Assembly: GCF_050947875.1 (NCBI RefSeq)
Contig: NC_134568.1
Location: 253,943,778 to 254,007,777 of the forward strand
Reading direction: 5' to 3'
DNA: 64,000 nt
From: Dermacentor variabilis
Lineage: Eukaryota > Arthropoda > Arachnida > Ixodida > Ixodidae
Every line of letters begins with the position of its first letter. Positions within the stretch are counted from its first letter, which is position 1. This document shows positions 32,748 through 43,932 of the stretch, piece by piece. The position numbers and the translations under genes are program-made. The notes under the pieces were generated by a model. That model searched no databases. It saw only the letters and a program-made list of their open reading frames with translations, and had not been told where the DNA came from.

Positions 32748-34224
32748 TTAGCATGGAAGTCTCCTTGTTTCCATTATAAAATTATATATGGCATCACATA
32801 CGTTCCTATTACAGTGTCCTAGTGCCGAAGCCCCCAGAGACAGAATGATAGGTAGCGTAATGGCTAATCCAAGTTGGCGGAAGGGACCTTGTAGAAGTCG
32901 TTTTCTATGCACGTTGAACCTACGAAACTCCATAAAGAAATGATCCATAGTTTCGAGTTCATTGCAGTAAAAACATTTAGGGGAAGGTGCCAAACCAGAC
33001 CTATGGGAATAGAAATTAAGCCGCGGTATTCGGCAACGCATACGCGTAAATGAAACTTCAAATTTTCTTGTTGCACACCATCCGCTGTGCCAAGAAAATC
33101 TAAGGTGCTGAAAATCGGCGTTACCTAATACATATGATTTCGCATGTTCTTCTTGAATGGAAAATTTTTTAAATCTTGCAGAAGTGACGTAGGCCGAAGG
33201 TTTTAGGATCCTCAGTACCGGGCCTTTAAGAGATGCCGCTGCTAGTGCGTCTGCTGACTCGTTTAAAGTGAGCCTCACGTGCCCTGGCAGCCATACCAGG
33301 TGGATGAGGCGTAAATGTTGGGGAACCAATGAATGAAATTCTCGGAGAATGATATTTGAATTGGGGCACAGATAAAGCGGAGCAAACAGACAAGGAATCG
33401 GTTAAGATTACGGCTGAAGAAATAGATGTGGGAAGTTTCCGTAGAGCTAGGATGATCGCCAATAACTCTGCTTGAAATATCGGCGTAACGTCGGGTAGTC
33501 GAAGAGAGAAAGACCAATTTAATGATGTCGAAAAAATGCCCACTCCGGCCTTCTCCTCACTGACAGAAGCATCTGTGGCTATTACTGCATTTATTTGGAG
33601 GTTTTTAAGGTGGTCATCTAATAAACCTTTTAGGTATCGAATAGGTAGGAGCTTAGCGTTATTGGGAAATATATCGCCAAATTCAACACTTACTGTCGAA
33701 GTAGGTAAATTTTGGAAAGCCACATCACGGATTGATACTTGTAATGGCTCTAATAGCTTCTGTACAAAAACTACCTCGGGACAATGCAGTCTGGACCATT
33801 GATTCTCAAAGAATGCAGTTGGTTCTCGAGTAAAAATATAGTAGGAGCGTCTCTGGGGAGAAGCATAGAAGTTTAGAAATGTTTGGACTGTCAATATACG
33901 AAATCGAGTTTGAAGAGAAGGCAGGTGAGTTTCATGATATAAAATATTATTGGCTATAAATTTTGGAAGGCCGAGACACAGACGTAGTGATTCGGGTTCT
34001 AAAAGAACCAGAGGACGTAACTTATACGTAGGACCTCCTGAAAATAACACGCATCCAAACTTTAGAATGGGGCGGACATACATACAATAAATCATCAGCA
34101 AGGTCTCCCTGCGCATTCCAAAACGACTGCTGCAGACTCTTCGTAATAAGCCAACAGCGCGTGCTCCCTTAGATGCGATGTATTCTATGTGTGTCTGCCA
34201 ATTAAGCTTTTCGATGTAAATCAT
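32748..34224 (-). pseudogene. LINE ORF2 RT thumb, RNase H and C-terminal knuckle
   Basis: KLNWQTHIEYIASKGARAVG and YVRPILKFGCVLFSG are the post-palm RT region (YxxxxxPxLxYG type). RNase H shows AVIATDASVSEEKAGVGIFS (Asp), FQAELLAIILALRKL (Glu), VILTDSLSVCSAL (Asp) and, after a frameshift near 33370, LVWLPGHVRLTLNESADALA (His, Asp). All four acidic/histidine positions of a type-I RNase H are recognisable. The C-terminal CFYCNELETMDHFFMEF resembles the CxxC...HxxxxC motif of I-like elements with the last Cys lost. Confidence 0.85.
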
Positions 34225-34230
34225 TCGCAG

Positions 34231-35118
34231 TTATATTAAAGAATGTACCTGCGGAATAGTCTCCTGGCCATATGACAGTGTTATTCGGATAGGAAAAGTT
34301 AAGGGAAAGACAATGATCGCACTTTTGTTGATATTTAGCGACATTTGTATTCCATTTAGCCAAATTTCAATCTGATTCAAATACGACTGCAAAGTTTTAT
34401 ATAGGCTATGTATATCATTCGATACCGTGAAAAATGCGATATCATCAGCGTATACATATACCTGTACGTCATGATGTGTCGGAATGTGATTTAGTAAAAT
34501 ATTGAATAATACTGGGGAAAGTACTGCACCTTGAGGAACGTCCCTTGTCTGTTTGTAACTTTTAGAAGAAACACCGTTTTGATAGCAATAAAATGTTCGT
34601 CCGCTTAGAAAATTTTGAATCCATGCAATTAGGTACTGTGGGAGATTCACACTATTGAGTCTGTTGATCAAAGTACTGTGGTCGACACTGTCATACGCCT
34701 TCGCAATGTCTAATGTCACTAGGGCCGCGTACTGGTTGTTGCAGCGAGCTAGTTGAATTCTACTCTCCAAGTCAACATGAGCACACCAAATTGAGCAGCC
34801 GGCCCTGAATCCTATTTGAGAATCACTTAATATTTGGTTCTCGCCTATCCACCTATCGATGTGACCATAAAGAAGCCTCTCGATTAACTTTAGAAGATTT
34901 GAGGTCAGAGAATTAGGTCTAATGTTGTCTATTGAATATCCATCGCCTGGCTTTTTGAGTAGTGGAATTATTTTGGCAACCTTCCAATCTGGATGAATCC
35001 ATGCATTCTTAATCGAGTAATTTATAAAATTAAGCAAATCCTGGGGAGACAATTCGAATAATAATTTTATCATTGCTGTAGTTATGCCATCAGGACCTGG
35101 GGCTGAAGCTGGCAGCAT
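34231..35118 (-). pseudogene. LINE ORF2 reverse transcriptase palm
   Basis: SAPGPDGITTAMIKLLFE, WIHPDWKVAKIIPLLKKPGD, NIRPNSLTSNLLKLIERLLY and SQIGFRAGCS lead to LVTLDIAKAYDSVDHSTLIN (motif A Asp). TRDVPQGAVLSPVLFNILLN is motif B, and VQVYVYADDIAFFTVS carries the intact YADD catalytic pair. It is open for 295 codons between in-frame stops, so the catalytic core is preserved although the ORF is broken. Confidence 0.9.
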
Positions 35119-35136
35119 TTTTACCTCTAATTATTC

Positions 35137-35601
35137 TTATAATGTGACCGTTATGTACTCATTAGCTGATTCAGGTGCCGGTATATGATAGGGGCGAAGT
35201 GATGTGAATCGACGCTTTAAGCCTTTTGCAATATCCTCCAGTGACTGCACTAATTCAGTGGAAGTTAAACTAACTGACTCTACATTTATTGGGGCTGAAA
35301 CAATCTTTTTAGACCGTAGAAACCGAAATAGGGCTTTTTTGTTACTAGATTGAGATAGGTTACTGTAACGTTTGGTGTTATAATTTTCTTTCGCTTTGTC
35401 AACTGCCTGCCTGAATGTAGCTGCAGCAAACTTATAGTCATTCCAATTGCGTGGACACTGATTATACAGTAACTTTCTCCAGGCTGCCTTTCTTCTTCTA
35501 TATTCGCGTGCACAGTCCGGATTCCACCATGGCGAATGAGTACCACCTTTAGTTGATTGAATACTGAACTTGCATTTTTTATCACTTCGCACTTGACACA
35601 A
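35137..35601 (-). pseudogene. LINE ORF2 linker between endonuclease and RT
   Basis: THSPWWNPDCAREYRRRKAA, WRKLLYNQCPRNWNDYK and RFLRSKKIVSAPINVESVSL form the usual W(W)xxxCxxxxRxRKxAWxxL linker region of I/R1/Jockey-type elements. It shares register with both neighbours and is separated from them only by stops at about 35704 and 35137. Confidence 0.8.
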
Positions 35602-35703
35602 ATTAACTGCCTTAACTTCATCATTTAGGCCAACCTGTTTTTCTAAAGCTGATCGCAGTGAAGCTAGAAATTTACTATAGTTAACATAGGTGCGGACATG
35701 CTT

Positions 35704-36363
35704 TTAAACCAAATTAATTGGGCGCGTTATTTCAAAAGTTATTGGAAGACGGTCGCTATTTGTGGCCGAGGTAATAGCAGACCAGGAGGAAATTACACAG
35801 CCCGGACTGGAAAAAGTTAGGTCTAACACCGAACGCGATTTGCCGGATACATAAGTTGGGGTTCTCGAATTTACACAATTAAGGTTATTTGACGAAACCC
35901 AGTCTAACAATTGTTTACCACAAGAGTCGGATTGATAACCCCATGATACGTGGTGAGAATTAAAATCACCAGCTATGATTATATCCTTTCTGCATGCTGC
36001 AACCGCGGCATCAAGAGAGCCTGTATTGCGGACTCCTGTAGGGAAATAAACGTTGATTATAGAAAATGGGGCGCATCCAGGAAGCATTGCATCCAATGCT
36101 AGAATCTCGCTTTCAGTAGAGAATGACTGGTGACTAATTTTAGCTCTATGGCAAATTTTTGTTGAGATGAAAAATGCTAATCCCCCTCTACGAGAAGGAC
36201 TATCTAGGCGAAAACTGCGATAATTCTTTAAATGATAACTCTTTTCTGTGGATAACCAAGTTTCTTGCAGAATAATCAAATCAGGAGAAAGATCTTCACA
36301 GAGATATAAGAGATCAGCGGCTGCAGCAAAAATGGAACGACAGTTCCACTGCAGCACTTTCAA
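35704..36363 (-). pseudogene. LINE ORF2 endonuclease (EEP fold)
   Basis: MKVLQWNCRSIFAAAADLLY (catalytic Asn), PDLIILQETWLST (Glu), RRGGLAFFISTKI, SIINVYFPTG, IIIAGDFNSHHVSWG (Asp, Asn) and SVLDLTFSSPG then SATNSDRLPITFE are the ordered EEP boxes. All main catalytic residues are visible; the terminal SDH box reads SDR. It is 219 codons open from the ATG, and a TAA ends it just before the linker. Confidence 0.9.
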
Positions 36364-36440
36364 GCTTCCTATGTTGACGATATCCCGGCAGTATTAACTG
36401 CCGTCTGTAGAATGTTATCCTTTAGGAAATCGTCCTTTTA

Positions 36441-37717
36441 TTAGCTCTTATTTTCACTGTTTTTAGCTTTTAGTTTGCGGAGGGTAGTAGCTCTCGGGGA
36501 GTATGGAGAAGCACGACGTTTACAAGTTCTAGCATCCAAATCCATGTTCTCCATGGTATCTGAACCGGATTCGTGACTGTGAAAGCCCTCATGTACTACA
36601 TGAGTTGCGGGAGCTTCGGAGGCATCAGTACTGCGAGGCGAGGCCTCTACCAATACGTGCTTCTCTATGTTCTCATCGGAGACTGTGATTTCAGAGGCAA
36701 CGCTTGGACGCGCAGTAACATGCAAAAGTTGCGACAACTGAGAGGTGAGAACTTGTCCAACGGTCTCTGAAAGGTCCGTAAATAAACTGTCAAGGGCTTT
36801 TGCCATAGCTTTCTCAACGGCAGCAGCTACAACATCACCAAGAGATGCATCCATTGCTTTGGAGTGACGAGCAGCAGCTTCAGCATAGCCATAGGATTTC
36901 TCTAATGAAAGTGCACGAGCTTCACGACGCGACACCGTTTCCGTTCTATAATTTGTAGAATTTCGAGCTCTTGGTCTCTCGCAGGGCATTGCGCACAGTC
37001 CGCAGGGTGGGAACCTTCACACAAACAGCATCGTTCGCTCTGAGAGTAACACGTTTTTCCATCGTGGCCTTCTCCGCAAATGCCGCACCGAAGCTTTGAT
37101 CGACATCCCTTAATACTGTGGCCATATCGCCAACACTGAACGCATTGCAGTGGGCGGGGAGAAATTGCTTCCACCCTGTTTATTAATGGCCACGCCTTGA
37201 TCTCCGACGGCCTATTTGTGCCTGCAAAGGTGACAATAACCGACTCTGTGGGGGTTTTTTGATTCTCACAAACGCGTGAACATCGGTAGACGGAGACGGC
37301 ACCTGCCGGGGAGGTCATCTGCAGGACTTCGGAAGCACACAGACTCGCGTCTACTCCACGAACTAGCCCTTTAACGCAAGCTAGATGAGCAGGAATAAAA
37401 GGCCTCACCTGGTGATTCGCGAACATTTCGCACTTCAGAAGGTCGGAGACGCAGGTCTGGTCAGGCGAACAGCATAGAATGCCCCCTCTGCCAAATTGTC
37501 GGACATCGGTTATGCTTTGGAAATGCGGGGTTGCTTTCCGCAGCTCTTCTTGAATCACCTTGGGATTCTTCACGCGGATGAATCCCCCATTGGTCGGCAC
37601 TAGGGCTACTGGAACGCTGTTAATGCCACTGCGCAAGAAAGCCTCTATAGGCATGTCATTAGTGGGAAGCGAAGCCGTCCAGAGAAAAGATCTCTGGCCG
37701 GGAGAAGAAAGAGACAT
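36441..37717 (-). pseudogene. LINE ORF1 (gag-like, three CCHC knuckles), frameshifted
   Basis: The 5' part (37717-36902) starts MSLSSPGQRSFLWTASLPTN and has a GFIRVKNPKVIQEELRKATP segment, then three zinc knuckles: CVQCWRYGHSIKGC, CGICGEGHDGKTC and CCLCEGSHPADC. Near 36930-36950 the frame shifts. The 3' part in the other register is alanine-rich (AEAAARHSKAMDASL...) and basic, ending near 36441. Nucleic-acid binding and chaperone activity is the usual ORF1 role. Confidence 0.85.
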
Positions 37718-37816
37718 TAGGAACTCACAATAAGAGGAAAGTACAAAACAAAACTAAGGAAAATTAAACCACCCGACACTTGACCAATTCCCCGCAGAGA
37801 ACAGGACAGGGCCAGC

Positions 37817-37923
37817 ATCAGCCGTTGCTAACATTACATCTATAGATGGCTTAGTTGTTATAGATTAGAGATATCTGACAGCACATTGGAAGAACAGATT
37901 CCATCGTTTGCAAACGTTCACAA
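37817..37923 (+). repeat. 107-bp direct repeat, copy 1
   Basis: It abuts the 5' end of the LINE. It starts ATCAGCCGTTGCT and ends GTTCACAA. It matches 39585-39691 at 101 of 107 positions without gaps, in the same orientation, 1768 bp apart. Confidence 0.85.
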
Positions 37924-38607
37924 GAACCCCCGATTCATGGCCAATCCCCCGTAGTGGGTTGTGCTATAACTACAGGCACCAAACCAAACCAAACCAAATC
38001 AAACTGTACGTTGCTACCACGGTACCGCTGGTACGCTCACCGGCTCACAGAGCATCCGTTGAGGAGGCCATGGTTCGGCGGGATTCAGCTGCGTTATTTC
38101 TATACCGCCACAAGCACGCATCCTGCCTCTACGCTGGATGTACTACACATAGAAAGCGGTAAGCCTCTACCTCATGGATACCACAGGGAAATCACACTAT
38201 TGAGTCAAAGAACAACGCCTGTACTTTGTAGTTTCTTGCGCTGATTTCCTTATTCAATCGAGTACAATCGGGACAAATCGCGATCGAAAGTTCCCCGTGT
38301 GACGCAAACTAGCCGCTTCTCGTTCGGTTTCTCCCAAATAACGGGTGCCCAATACTAGCATTTGGTTTCTGCCAATGCTTGCTCTAGGGTGCTAGTGATT
38401 GTCGCCGCGTGGACGCACTCATGGCAGGCTGGCTACTAGAGCGTTGTGTGTAAAAATGTATTTATTTTTACGATATTGTGCTTACGAAACATGGCGCGCG
38501 CAACTGTCACTTGCTAATTAAGACATGCGCATTCTCCTTCATTCTTTCTGTATATTTCTGCGTTTTGAATCACTTAGTTCACATATGCTTCGTGATCTAG
38601 AACTTAA
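37924..38607 (+). repeat. LINE-tail-like segment with (CCAAA)n, then unassigned DNA
   Basis: GATTCATGGCCAATCCCCCG then TAGTGGGTTGTGC and a short (CCAAA)4 run at 37976-37999 look like the 3' tail of another LINE inserted on the plus strand. This family call is from memory. 38000-38607 has no recognisable feature. Confidence 0.35.
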
Positions 38608-39094
38608 AGGGTCACTAAAGCGACAAAAAATCAGTTTAGACTAATAAAGAATTGTTTGAGAACCCTGCAGGCAGTCATTTCGAAATAATAGTTTGATAAT
38701 TAGATGAGAAAATGAACGTCGAAGTATCAGTATTTGAATATATTTGAACGTCAGTGTGACGTCAGGGATTCCAAAGTATGTTCTTGCTTTTGGGCTGCGT
38801 TGGTTGAGTAAAGGTTCCCGAAACTTGCTATGTTTAATATTTGGTTCCTTTAGAACACAATGTAGACAATCTGTGCCGCTATATAAGTATAGTAGGCCCT
38901 AGAAGATGTCATCAAAATTCATAACGTCACGGCGACCAGGTACGGGAAGATCAAGGAGCCGTCGCCACCCGTTTTTCGTTCTTAAACTTTTTCTGGCTTA
39001 CCAAGCGTCTTATTGTGGTAAGAGTAGTGTTTTTAGTGTCGTAGAAAGGTAATTTACTGATGCAGAAGAAATCATTTTTCTCTTTAGTGTCCCT
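38608..39094. mobile_element. TTAA-flanked MITE (487 bp)
   Basis: TTAA at 38604-38607 and 39095-39098 flanks AGGGTCACTAAAG on the left and CTTTAGTGTCCCT on the right, a 13-bp TIR with one mismatch. TTAA duplication suggests a Kolobok- or piggyBac-type mobiliser. No coding. Confidence 0.65.
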
Positions 39095-39266
39095 TTAAAT
39101 AGAATGTCATATTGAGTCATGGTACCATTGAAAGTTGACAGTCACTTTAGCAAACGTTAAAGAGCATGAAGGCGGAAGCCTGCGCGCTCACGAGACGTTT
39201 GTTATTGCTTGACGTTATCATTCGAATGCGTTGTTACTTCGTATTGTTTTCTCCCACCAAAGATAG

Positions 39267-39400
39267 TGGGTTCGAGTGCTGTAATTAACTATACCTTAAT
39301 TCACAAGAGTCGTGGGTTCGACTCCCGCAAAAAGTGGGTTCGAGTGTCTTAATTACCTATATCTGAATTAACTCTGAACACCAAAGGTCGTGGGTTCGAG
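39267..39400 (+). repeat. Short tandem array with B-box-like TGGGTTCGA units
   Basis: TGGGTTCGA occurs at 39267, 39313, 39335 and 39391, with intervening TAATTAMCTATAYCTKAATT blocks repeated. The units look like a degenerate minisatellite of about 46-78 bp whose repeated core equals a Pol III B box (GGTTCGA). No A box partner or tRNA fold is present, so it is not a tRNA gene. Confidence 0.6.
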
Positions 39401-39584
39401 TTTCATCCATTTTGATGCTATTGAATTTTGGTGCCATAGCACCGGATGTTCAATTTTTTGACCCATGAGCGATTTAAGGCTTTCGCCTCAGTACCACGAG
39501 AAACCAGAAAAGGACCATTTTATGGTGACCATATATGGTGCACTTATCTTGAGCTGGTACAAAATGTCTCATATCACAAATATT

Positions 39585-39691
39585 ATCAGCCGTTGCTTAC
39601 ATTACATCTATAGATGACTTCGTTGTTATAGATTAGAGATATCTGACAGCACATTGGAAGAACAGATTTCATCCTTTGCAAATGTTCACAA
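39585..39691 (+). repeat. 107-bp direct repeat, copy 2
   Basis: Partner of 37817-37923. It is followed by AATAAAGCAGC rather than the AGAACCCCC of copy 1. Confidence 0.85.
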
Positions 39692-39844
39692 TAAAGCAGC
39701 TTTTGCTGGACTCAGTATTGGGCTGATCAAAGAGCTTACAAACTTATATATACGTTTACTGTAGAGTATGGGGTGCGAAATAAAGGAACACTGTACAATG
39801 TGACAATGACGAGTGTAAACTTGGTGCTCATCTTTGTCTGTATG

Positions 39845-41412
39845 TACTGGGTGCTTCAGCGAACAAAATTTTTTTAGAATTGCTGTGGCAGATAGCACAA
39901 TTCAGCTAGTCTATGAGCTGCTCTACTCGAAATGGCTTACGTGTACAAAAAATTGAAATGCATAATCGATTAATTAACAAGAATTCACTAATAAGGTGTT
40001 TACCGAATTACTCTATGGTACATATTGCAATTTACAAATTCTATCCGGGGAGTTCGCAAGGCAGATACACTTGGAATGAATTCTCAGGATGACACCATTT
40101 TCGAGATATTAATTTCCCAATGTGGCCGATAACTGCATTGGTGTTCCAGTTACTGTCGTACTTCAGTGCATAAAACGACGTTTTGTAAAGAAATTAGGGG
40201 GAATGACAGTTCATTTTTACTCCAAGTTAGACGGTGCATATCTCGTAAATGGTGTGAACCCCACAATTCCTTTCAAATGGATATGCCTCGCAATCTCACC
40301 CGCTAGAATTTGCCTCACCAGGTCTGGCCATTTTGAGCTGACAAGCGCAGAGGATACAATGCGCGCTAACGATCGTGTTTGCAAAGTATTACATCGCTAC
40401 GCGCCGCGGAAAGGTATGAAATTTCAATCCGAACGCCGTTTTCTCTTCCCCTCGTGGCGACCGCGCTCCAAGCGGGACGGTGACGCACACGTGTTCCTGC
40501 GCTTACGTACTCGTTATACTCGTATTCACACTGTGACGTCGCTCTTGGTGAGACCTGACTTGAGAATTATTCAAGGCAACATCTGTTATTTGTGTAATAT
40601 GTTCCTTGAATAGACGCATTAAAGCTTAGAGAAATAATAAAACACACAAACCGAATGTATGCGTGTTTTCGTTTTACTTCGCTTCGTAGCAAGAGACACG
40701 TATACACTTCCGTTTCGTCTGCTTGTTCCCATGTCGTGCTGTCGCGCGAGCAGACAACGAAACTATGTCATTTTCTACAGTGTTCTAGCGCGAGATCATG
40801 CTCTGTCATCCGCTTGAGTCTGCCGCACTATTCCTGTAGCACTGATTTATACCGCTAGTCAGCTGTCCTCGTGCACATCGCTCAAAATCGTGCGCTGCGC
40901 GAAAGGAGTCAGTGAGCTCGCGCGCGACGCCGTCTGCGGAAGTTCACCGCGTAGCAAAAAAGCGAGGAGAGAAAAAAAAGAAGGCTGGTCCCGTTACGTA
41001 TGCGTCACACGGTCCTCGAGAACACAGGGAAGGAATTTCGCTTGCGGAGGCTACACGGGACGAATGGAGAGAGTGTCTCGCTTGGCAGTGGAGCTCGCCT
41101 GCTGAAATCATGGGTTGGCGGCATGAAATATTTCTCTCGGCTATTATTGAGCCGATTTGAAACATTTTTGCGGCAGAACGTTCGCTAGAGGACACGTAAC
41201 AACTTCCAGCGTATAACCAAAATTTATTATGAGGCCTGGTGAGCGATCCTATAAGGCAATTATTTAAATACTTCATTAGTTATTTTTTAATTAGGCGGTT
41301 CTGCATTTCAATTTTTGTATGCAATGTCCGCCATGGTAGACTAGCTCATGGACTAGAATTATGCTAGCTGCCACAGGCAACTTATGTAAAAAAATTGAAA
41401 GTGTTCTTTGAA
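39845..41412. mobile_element. Long-TIR DNA element, about 1.57 kb
   Basis: The left about 170 bp (TACTGGGTGCTTCAGCGAAC..., GTGGCAGATAGCACAATTCA, AAAAAATTGAAATGCATAAT) is inverted at the right (about 41235-41412: CTGCCACAGGCAACTTATGT, ATTCTAGTCCATGAGCTAGT as inverse). Identity is roughly 70 percent. The interior is GC-rich with a promoter-like core (40880-41100). No transposase found. A partial copy is at 14985-15345. Confidence 0.5.
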
Positions 41413-41502
41413 AGAACTTTGTCAGCTGCATAGCTTGCCATCTTAAGGATTGCAGGTTCTAAGCGCTAAACCTCGTTGGTTTTGTTGGAAACAAGCAACA
41501 CT

Positions 41503-41713
<211 letters not shown>

Positions 41714-41753
41714 GATCGCCGACCGCGCCCCAATTGTGGCGTGCTCAATACTC

Positions 41754-41853
41754 ACTTGAAGCTTCACACAAAGCCTATATTTATTCGGCTGAAAGTACTG
41801 CAGCAGTGCAGCCTGCCTCTTATTGGCAGCCGCGTGCTTTAAAGCGGAGTCGT

Positions 41854-41858
<5 letters not shown>
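41754..41858 (+). repeat. Direct repeat, copy 1 (partner 42206-42298)
   Basis: ACTTGAAGCTTCACACAAAG, TTATTCGGCTGAAAGTACTG and CAGCAGTGCAGCC are shared with 42206-42298. This copy has an extra TGCCTCTTATTGGCAGCC that the other lacks. Both end GTCAACATA. Confidence 0.8.

Positions 41859-41940
<82 letters not shown>
41859..41940 (+). repeat. (TA)n microsatellite
   Basis: About 80 bp of uninterrupted TA, ending at the left terminus of the Tigger-type element. Confidence 0.95.
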
Positions 41941-41941
<1 letters not shown>

Positions 41942-42015
41942 AAAGTCGAACCTCGATATATAAGATCGCGTAAACATTTCTGCAAATCGATCAATCAACC
42001 AAGGGCGCGATAGGG

Positions 42016-42191
42016 GATCGTTGTTCGGAGCGCGCGTTCGGTTGCGCCGCGCGCAATTCGCCTAGGCCGCGCCGACTTCGTCTGCCGCGCAAAGGCGGCG
42101 TGGCCAACGTTACTAGTTTCTCTAGTAACGTTGGGCGTGGCCTAAGCCAATCACGCGCAGTGCCACTCAACGCGCGCTCCGAACAACGATC
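42016..42191. mobile_element. Foldback MITE with perfect 23-bp TIR
   Basis: Arms GATCGTTGTTCGGAGCGCGC+GTT (42016-42038) and its exact inverse (42169-42191). The centre holds a perfect 13-bp hairpin, CCAACGTTACTAG (42104-42116) with CTAGTAACGTTGG (42122-42134), loop 5 nt. CG-rich throughout. Confidence 0.75.
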
Positions 42192-42205
42192 GTCGATGCA
42201 CTAAA

Positions 42206-42298
42206 TACTCACTTGAAGCTTTACACATAACATTTATTTATTCGGCTGAAAGTACTGCAGCAGTGCAGCCGCGTGCTTTAAAACGGAGCCGTCAACAT
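42206..42298 (+). repeat. Direct repeat, copy 2
   Basis: Shorter partner of 41754-41858, inside the Tigger-type element. Confidence 0.8.
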
Positions 42299-43187
42299 AG
42301 TCTAAATGATCCACAAGTGATAGGCTGGTGCTTTCTATTGCGCCACAGTTGGGGCTCAGAAGGGCCAAAGCACTACAGCCTCAGTTAAGTCGGGAGCGGG
42401 GCAACATCAGCGCTTGCGGGATCAACCTGCGCAGCGTCTTCGTTTGGCCGCTACTTCCGCCGCTATCTCCACGTCCGTCAATGGAAGCACTTTGAAACAA
42501 ACACTGTCAATAACAATAAATGAAGTGGTGCCTGCCAAGGCGAGCCCACATATTGGCGGGCCTTTGTGGATGCAAACCGCCATTGCTCCCGATGCGCGCC
42601 AAGAGCAGAGCGCGACCCAGGTAAGTCGGGTCGCCAAAGTGCACCGTAGCCCATAGAGTTTGCCGTAGCCAAATGCAATGCGTCGTTGGCGTTGTCCATC
42701 TAGCCAAACGGCCGCGTGAGTACGCCGCTACATTCAAATGGCGCCCTGGGTGCGATCAATGTGTGCGGCTCGATGTGTGCGCAGCAGTCGGGAACGCCCA
42801 TCGCGTCACCGCTATCTTCGAAGGTGTTGCGAGAAAGCTCGCCGCATGCCAAGAGGGCGCACGTGGTCTGGGGTAGCGGAGTTTGATATATCCATTTTAT
42901 GTCCGATCCCGTTCGAAATAAAAAATTTAAAAAGCATGCGATTTTCCAGGTCATATAGAAAGTGTTCGATATAAGTAATAATTCGATATATCCGAGGTTT
43001 GACTGCATGTGTCATTTCCAGGGTCTTTGGTCTTTGAGAAAGCACAGATGTCGCACTAACTGCACAAAAAGTTTCTGCCACAAAACATATTTGAAGTGAG
43101 ACCGCCAGTGAATATTCTTTTTGCTTTCAAGCCATAATTTAGTTATCCTTCAGCTTAAGTGCACGATAAGAAAATGGGAAATCAGAC

Positions 43188-43932
43188 TGATAGCATCCCA
43201 GCTAACTTTAGACTCGTGTGCTGTTTGTAAAAACTGATGCAACATACGATTATGAGATCTATGGTGTTTGGTCAGTCCTCTTTTGCCACCAGAAGAACGT
43301 TTAGTACACACTTCAGCACGCTATGTCCTGTGTAATTCTTTTTCTGCACTTTACTCAGAGGTGAAGTACTAAAACTGCCGCCTGATTAACACGTCCATGC
43401 ATTTCGACACCAGCAGTCCCAAAAGTTGTTCAAAAAGAAAATAACTCTACTCATTGCCTGACTCTGGAACCGCCTGGTCATTTTGCAGCGGTGATCATCT
43501 TGCGGGACACGCAGTTCATGATAAACAAAAGTCAACGCCAAAAGCTTGCTACATCCAAGCAGTTACCGAGTCAGACAATTAGGGAGTTAGTTCCATCAAA
43601 CCACTTTTGGGACCACGGGTATCGAGGAGCGTATAATGATGCAGTATTTCACATCCTATGTATGAAGGCAAAGGTCAAAGAAAGTTATTATGTAGGCCAT
43701 ATTGCGTGCTCAAAATTACTTAATTTGATATTTCACAATGAAATGACAGATTTTTCATTAGAAGTCATGGCTTTAATTTTCATTAATGTTCTCTATTTAG
43801 CCGGCTAACTGGTGCTACACAAAATTATCCCTATAGCAGAATAGAACTTGACTGAACATCGCTAGGCATATAAGCATAAATTGCTAGTCTCTTTTTAACG
43901 ACTTGGCTAATGTTAGCTGGGACACCCCGTAT
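43188..43932. mobile_element. TIR element ending TGTCCCAGCTAAC, about 745 bp
   Basis: The left end has ATAGCATCCCAGCTAACTTT; the right end is the inverse of TATACGGGGTGTCCCAGCTA ACATTAG. About 20 of 26 positions agree. Target duplication is uncertain, and a 105-codon open frame inside shows no recognisable domain. Confidence 0.5.

Larger units (their letters stand above)
32509..37816 (-). mobile_element. I/R1-like non-LTR retrotransposon, nearly complete, decayed
   Basis: On the minus strand ORF1 (three CCHC knuckles) is followed by ORF2: endonuclease, RT, RNase H and a C-terminal CCHC-like motif. The 3' region runs on to about 32509, beside the MITE array; the 5' leader runs to about 37816. 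RNase H after RT points to the I/R1/Tad/LOA group rather than CR1 or RTE. ORF2 is one register from 36363 to about 33370 with stops at 35704, 35137 and 34231 plus one frameshift. No obvious target duplication is seen. Confidence 0.88.
41943..43005. mobile_element. Tigger/pogo-type element in TA repeat
   Basis: The left end reads AAGTCGAACCTCGATATATA; the right end reads TCGATATATCCGAGGTTTGA then CTG, the inverse of CAGTCAAACCTCGG. The left target is the adjacent TA array; the right side shows CA instead of TA. A 176-bp foldback (42016-42191) and the second direct repeat (42206-42298) lie inside. Confidence 0.55.

Noticed and set aside
39300..39400. tRNA gene suggested by GGTTCGA motifs
   Set aside because: No A box at the right spacing and no cloverleaf; the motif repeats in tandem.
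37817..39691. LINE target-site duplication explaining the 107-bp repeats
   Set aside because: The second copy is not at the LINE 3' side (about 32.5 kb) but 1.7 kb beyond its 5' side.
40122..40613. 163-codon plus-strand open frame
   Set aside because: Lies inside the long-TIR element and shows no transposase motif; a similar region at 14985-15345 is not open.
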